NCBI GenBank assembly: GCA_903925685.1
Contig: CAIYGI010000154.1
Location: 1-50,147 of the forward strand
DNA from: an uncultured bacterium
GTDB lineage: Bacteria > Verrucomicrobiota > Kiritimatiellia > CAIKKV01 > CAIYGI01
Direction: 5' to 3'
DNA length: 50,147 bases
Below the pieces are notes generated by a model that searched no databases, had not been told where the DNA came from, and saw nothing but the letters and a program-made list of their open reading frames with translations. Positions 47,313-50,147 of this stretch are shown here, piece by piece; position 1 is the stretch's first letter; every line of letters starts with the position of its first letter. The position numbers and the translations under genes are program-made.

Positions 47313-47654
47313 AGAATTCAGAAGTCAGAATTCAGAAGTCAGAATAATGCTTAATATTTTGAAACCCTTTCGACTAGCATATCAGGCGTGAGTCATCATC
47401 ACTATTGGCAACTGCACTGGGAGGTATTATAGTCATTTCCTTCATGTACGAAAGAGGGAATCGCAAAAGCGGCCTGAATGGGCGCATTTGCAAATCGTTA
47501 CCTGAATTTGGGAAGCAATGCAGAAGCGAACCGCGATTTTGGAGGGACGACCTCCGTGGCGTCCGTGAATCGGCGAAAGCGGGAGGAGCGGACGGGACAG
47601 AGCCCGTCCCTCCAGAAGGTTGTTCTGACTTCTGAATTCTGACTCCTGAGTTCT
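47313..47654. repeat. facing heptad tracts before ilvD
   Basis: Left arm 47313-47344: AGAATTC AGAAGTC AGAATTC AGAAGTC AGAA. Right arm 47623-47654 is its reverse complement at 30 of 32 positions. They enclose 278 bp without a gene but with a REP-like hairpin (47541-47613). This gene-free stretch otherwise shows nothing. Confidence 0.93.
47541..47613. repeat. REP-like hairpin element
   Basis: GGAGGGACG (47541-47549) pairs with CGTCCCTCC (47605-47613). Inside lies a second stem, GACGGG-ACAGAG-CCCGTC (47591-47608). A GC-rich nested palindrome in an intergenic space is typical of REP elements. Confidence 0.6.
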
Positions 47655-47705
47655 TGCAACATGTGAGTTATCAATGAGGAAAAGAACTGGAAAAAGGAAA
47701 CAACC

Positions 47706-49379
47706 ATGATCAGCGATGCCATCAAACAGGGTCTGGAACGCGCGCCGCACCGCAGTCTGCTGCGGGCCACCGGCAAGGTAAAGCCTGGGGACATGCAGAA
47801 ACCCTTCATCGCGGTCTGCAATTCGTTCGACGAAATCATTCCCGGCCATGTTCACCTAAACAAGGTGGCCGCGCTGATCAAGCGCGAGATCGTCAAGGCC
47901 GGCGGCGTGCCGTTCGAGTTCAATACGATCGGCATCTGCGACGGCATTGCCATGGGGCACATCGGCATGAAGTATTCGCTGCCCAGCCGTGAACTGATCG
48001 CCGATTCGGTCGAATCCATGCTCAAGGCGCACTGCTTCGACGCCGTGATCTGCATCCCGAACTGCGACAAGATCGTCCCCGGCATGCTGATGGGCGCCCT
48101 GCGGGCCAATATTCCTACAATCATGATGAGCGGCGGCCCCATGGCGGCGGGTCAGCTTCCCGACGGACGGGCGGCCGACCTGATCACGGTCTTCGAAGGC
48201 GTGGCCGCAAAAGTCCAGGGCAAGATCAGCGATAAGGAATTGGAAACGATTGAAGCCTGCGCCTGCCCCGGCTGCGGCTCATGTTCGGGCATGTTCACCG
48301 CCAACTCGATGAACTGTTTGTGCGAGGCCATGGGTCTGTCCCTGCCCGGCAGCGGCACGGTGCTGGCCAACGATCCGCGCCGCAAGACGCTGTACCGCAA
48401 GGCCGCCCGCCGCATCGTCGAAATGGCCCGCGCCGGCGCTCCGCTGCCGCGCGATCTGGTCACAGCCGAATCGCTCGACAACGCCTTCATCGTGGACATG
48501 GCCATGGGCGGCAGCACCAACACCGTGCTGCACGCGCTGGCCATCGCGCACGAAGCGGGGGTGGCCTACGACCTTGACCGCATCAACCGCATCTCCCAGA
48601 AATGTCCGAACATTTGCAAGGTGGCGCCATCGTCGAAATGGCACATGCAGGACGTGGACCGGGCCGGCGGCATTTCCGCCATCGTCCGTGAGATCGGACA
48701 GATCAAAGGACTGCTCAACCGTGACGCGCCCACCGTCACGGGAAAGACGCTCTGGCAGAATACCCGCAGCGCCGCGATCCGCGATCCAGAGGTCATTCAC
48801 AAGTTGGACAATCCCTATTCCTCCGACGGCGGGCTCACGATTCTTCACGGCAATCTTGCCGAGGGCGGCGCGGTTGTCAAGAAGGCCGGCGTTGCCGCGG
48901 CCATGCTGACCTTCCGCGGACCCGCGGTGATTTTCGAGTCGCAGGAAGATTCCTGCGCCGGCATTCTGGCCGGCAAGGTCAAGGCCGGCGACTGCGTGGT
49001 CATTCGCAACGAAGGTCCGCGCGGCGGCCCGGGCATGCAGGAGATGCTTGGACCGACCTCTTACATAATGGGGCAGGGGCTGGGCGAAAGTGTCGCGCTG
49101 ATAACCGACGGCCGTTTCTCGGGCGGCACGCGGGGCGCCTGTATCGGCCATGTTTCGCCCGAGGCGGCGGCCGGCGGCGTGATTGGTTTGCTAAAAAATG
49201 GCGACATGATCCGGCTCGACATTCCGAATCGACTGCTGGAAGTTGAGCTCGACGCCGGCGAGATCGCCCGTCGCCGGGCCGCCCAGCCGCCGTGGCAGCC
49301 GCGCACCGCGTTCACCGGCTGGCTGCGCCGCTACGCCCGCCAGGTCACCAGCGCCGGCACCGGGGCCGTGATGGAATAA
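47706..49379 (+). CDS. ilvD: dihydroxy-acid dehydratase
   Basis: A 557-residue Ilv[77 protein letters not shown] and [20 protein letters not shown]. The three cluster cysteines are visible in AVCNS, PNCDK and ACPGCGSC. It dehydrates dihydroxy-isovalerate and the methyl homologue, the third common step of valine, isoleucine and leucine synthesis, in the cytoplasm. AAGGAAAC precedes the ATG. The long 5' region holds heptad arms and a REP-like hairpin; no leader-peptide attenuator is apparent. Confidence 0.97.
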   Translation: MISDAIKQGLERAPHRSLLRATGKVKPGDMQKPFIAVCNSFDEIIPGHVHLNKVAALIKREIVKAGGVPFEFNTIGICDGIAMGHIGMKYSLPSRELIADSVESMLKAHCFDAVICIPNCDKIVPGMLMGALRANIPTIMMSGGPMAAGQLPDGRAADLITVFEGVAAKVQGKISDKELETIEACACPGCGSCSGMFTANSMNCLCEAMGLSLPGSGTVLANDPRRKTLYRKAARRIVEMARAGAPLPRDLVTAESLDNAFIVDMAMGGSTNTVLHALAIAHEAGVAYDLDRINRISQKCPNICKVAPSSKWHMQDVDRAGGISAIVREIGQIKGLLNRDAPTVTGKTLWQNTRSAAIRDPEVIHKLDNPYSSDGGLTILHGNLAEGGAVVKKAGVAAAMLTFRGPAVIFESQEDSCAGILAGKVKAGDCVVIRNEGPRGGPGMQEMLGPTSYIMGQGLGESVALITDGRFSGGTRGACIGHVSPEAAAGGVIGLLKNGDMIRLDIPNRLLEVELDAGEIARRRAAQPPWQPRTAFTGWLRRYARQVTSAGTGAVME

Positions 49380-49431
49380 TTCCCCCGAGCCGTTAGCTTT
49401 TCAGACCACCGATTTCAGCGAAGAAACTGCC

Positions 49432-49460
49432 TTGCTTTGAATGGACGCCGCCGGTATAGT
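49432..49460 (+). promoter_or_regulatory. promoter upstream of tRNA-Lys
   Basis: TTGCTT (49432-49437), 17 bp, TATAGT (49455-49460). A start near 49467 would transcribe through the terminator-like hairpin at 49482-49523 before reaching the tRNA at 49541. Confidence 0.5.
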
Positions 49461-49481
49461 AACGGGCCGCACGCGCGAGGC

Positions 49482-49523
49482 AACGGGCGGGAGCCGGGTG
49501 TTATCACGATGCCCGTTTTTTTT
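49482..49523 (+). terminator. rho-independent terminator
   Basis: AACGGGC (49482-49488) pairs with GCCCGTT (49511-49517) over a 22-nt loop, and the stem ends in an eight-T run (49516-49523). It could end ilvD transcripts, or stop RNA from the promoter at 49432 after roughly 55 nt. Confidence 0.65.
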
Positions 49524-49540
49524 GAGAAGCCTGTTCGTAT

Positions 49541-49613
49541 GGGCCGTTAGCTCAGTTGGTAGAGCACGTGACTTTTAATCATGGGGTCGCGGGTCCGAGT
49601 CCCGCACGGCCTA
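49541..49613 (+). tRNA. tRNA-Lys (anticodon TTT)
   Basis: A 73-nt cloverleaf: acceptor GGGCCGT with ACGGCCT (one G-T pair), D-arm AGCTCAGTTGGTAGAGC, anticodon stem CGTGA/TCATG with loop CTTTTAA (anticodon TTT at 49574-49576), T-arm GCGGGTCCGAGTCCCGC. The CCA end is not encoded. It reads lysine AAA/AAG codons. The tRNA lies at a change from core to unusual DNA, a typical integration site, but no repeat of its 3' end is found in the remaining 530 bp. Confidence 0.95.
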
Positions 49614-50090
49614 CACCCATAAAACATTGATTTTGCTAATGAATAAGGCCAATTTAACCCGTTTCCGGTCTTCCGCGCGTTTCCTCCATTATGCCCATTC
49701 GGTGTCATAAAAGGGCATAAAGTACCATCATTTGTGACACTAATATGACACTGGAAAAGGCTACAATTCCAAAACGGCGGGGTGTTGGGGTGTCAGAATG
49801 CCCGTAGCGGCCTCCGGTTGCCGGGGTGGTATTCACCCTCGGGCGGGGTGCCGGTCGGGGCGGGGCGTGGCGCTGGCGCTTGACGGTTGACGCGGTAGTT
49901 ATCCGTCACGGATCGCCCGCGCGCGCGTAGGATCGCCGGAGGGTGACAGGGTATGGGTCCGGCGCGATAGGCGGCAGCGTCAAGGCGTGGCATAGGGCGG
50001 CGCGTGTCCATGATCCGCGCGTAGAGAGCGGGCAGGGAGTGCGCAGGTGTAAATTTCCTAGATGAATCTGAAAAAAGATGTAATTTGGTC
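49614..50090. other. gene-free region after the tRNA
   Basis: An AT-rich part holds a hairpin, TTATGCCC (49689-49696) with GGGCATAA (49713-49720), and TGACAC words in both orientations (GTGTCA, TGTGACAC, ATGACAC, about 49700-49750), suggestive of a regulator binding region. The following block, about 49775-50035, is very GC-rich. A 72-codon minus-strand frame in it (49793-50011) is Pro/Arg-rich and unfamiliar, and I do not call it. Confidence 0.4.
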
Positions 50091-50118
50091 TTGACAGGCG
50101 ATATATTGGTGGTATATC
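50091..50118 (+). promoter_or_regulatory. promoter at right edge
   Basis: TTGACA (50091-50096), 16 bp, TATATC (50113-50118). GATATA and TATATC form an inverted repeat around TTGGTGG inside the promoter, a likely repressor site. The ATG at 50131 is 12 nt away, so the leader would be very short. Confidence 0.55.
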
Positions 50119-50130
50119 ACTATATTCATT

Positions 50131-50147
50131 ATGTCCGCTCGCATTCC
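50131..50147 (+). CDS. start of a gene cut by the window edge
   Basis: Only MSARI is visible, directly after a strong promoter with an internal palindrome. The arrangement suits a self-regulated small DNA-binding protein, such as an antitoxin or phage-type regulator, but five residues cannot identify it. No Shine-Dalgarno site is seen. Confidence 0.4.

Noticed and set aside
49793-50011. 72-codon minus-strand frame in the GC-rich block
   Set aside because: Pro/Arg-rich composition expected by chance at such GC content; no promoter or ribosome site.
49541-50147. Integration of a genomic island into tRNA-Lys
   Set aside because: No direct repeat of the tRNA 3' end and no integrase are visible before the window ends, so I do not claim an island.

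Overview
Kind of organism. This is chromosomal DNA of a high-GC Gram-negative bacterium. An O-antigen ligase-like protein, lipoproteins, an OlsF-like ornithine-lipid synthase and polyprenyl-linked glycosyltransferases all imply an outer membrane. Gene content and intergenic style would fit the PVC superphylum (for example Kiritimatiellota or Lentisphaerota), but nothing in the window fixes the phylum. Core genes (carB, galE, mscL, prmC, ilvD, tRNA-Lys) alternate with accessory DNA.

Layout. 1-5.0 kb is a toxin-antitoxin (TA) island with seven loci in a row: AbrB antitoxin with a stub of a PIN toxin, Phd antitoxin with a PIN remnant, a MazEF-like pair, HicAB, a PIN/RHH pair, a second copy of the AbrB block, and a solo HicB. 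About 500 bp carrying the AbrB gene is duplicated, and both copies keep only the first codons of the PIN gene. 5.0-8.8 kb has an S23-type four-helix-bundle gene inside a perfect 30-bp inverted repeat, then carB. 8.8-21 kb holds a nucleotidyltransferase-kinase fusion, an rRNA methyltransferase, a flippase-like membrane protein, a polysaccharide deacetylase, a glycosyltransferase, a two-gene restriction-modification unit and an O-antigen ligase. 21-29.3 kb holds AmrS, a beta-CASP nuclease, OlsF, a nucleotidyltransferase module, NamZ (DUF1343) and a membrane-anchored TAXI protein. 29.7-38.4 kb holds DUF3127, a MurU-AmgK fusion, an MFS transporter, two glycosyltransferases, a phosphoesterase, a Phd/PIN pair and galE. 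38.5-43.9 kb has envelope proteins and a degraded island between pieces of a REP-associated transposase. 43.9-50.1 kb returns to core genes, a tRNA-Lys and the start of a further gene.

How genes work together. NamZ (releases MurNAc) and the MurU-AmgK fusion (MurNAc to UDP-MurNAc) suggest a fosfomycin-bypass type of peptidoglycan recycling, possibly fed by the adjacent MFS protein. Glycosyltransferases, deacetylase, flippase-like protein and ligase suggest surface-glycan assembly.

Two window-wide patterns stand out. First, many intergenic regions carry degenerate tandem repeats with a strict 7-bp period. The unit differs from place to place, and the tracts often occur as facing inverted pairs around 95-390 bp or run into coding ends. 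Second, at least seven genes have a sigma70-like promoter whose -10 box ends only 6-7 nt before the start codon, predicting leaderless mRNAs.
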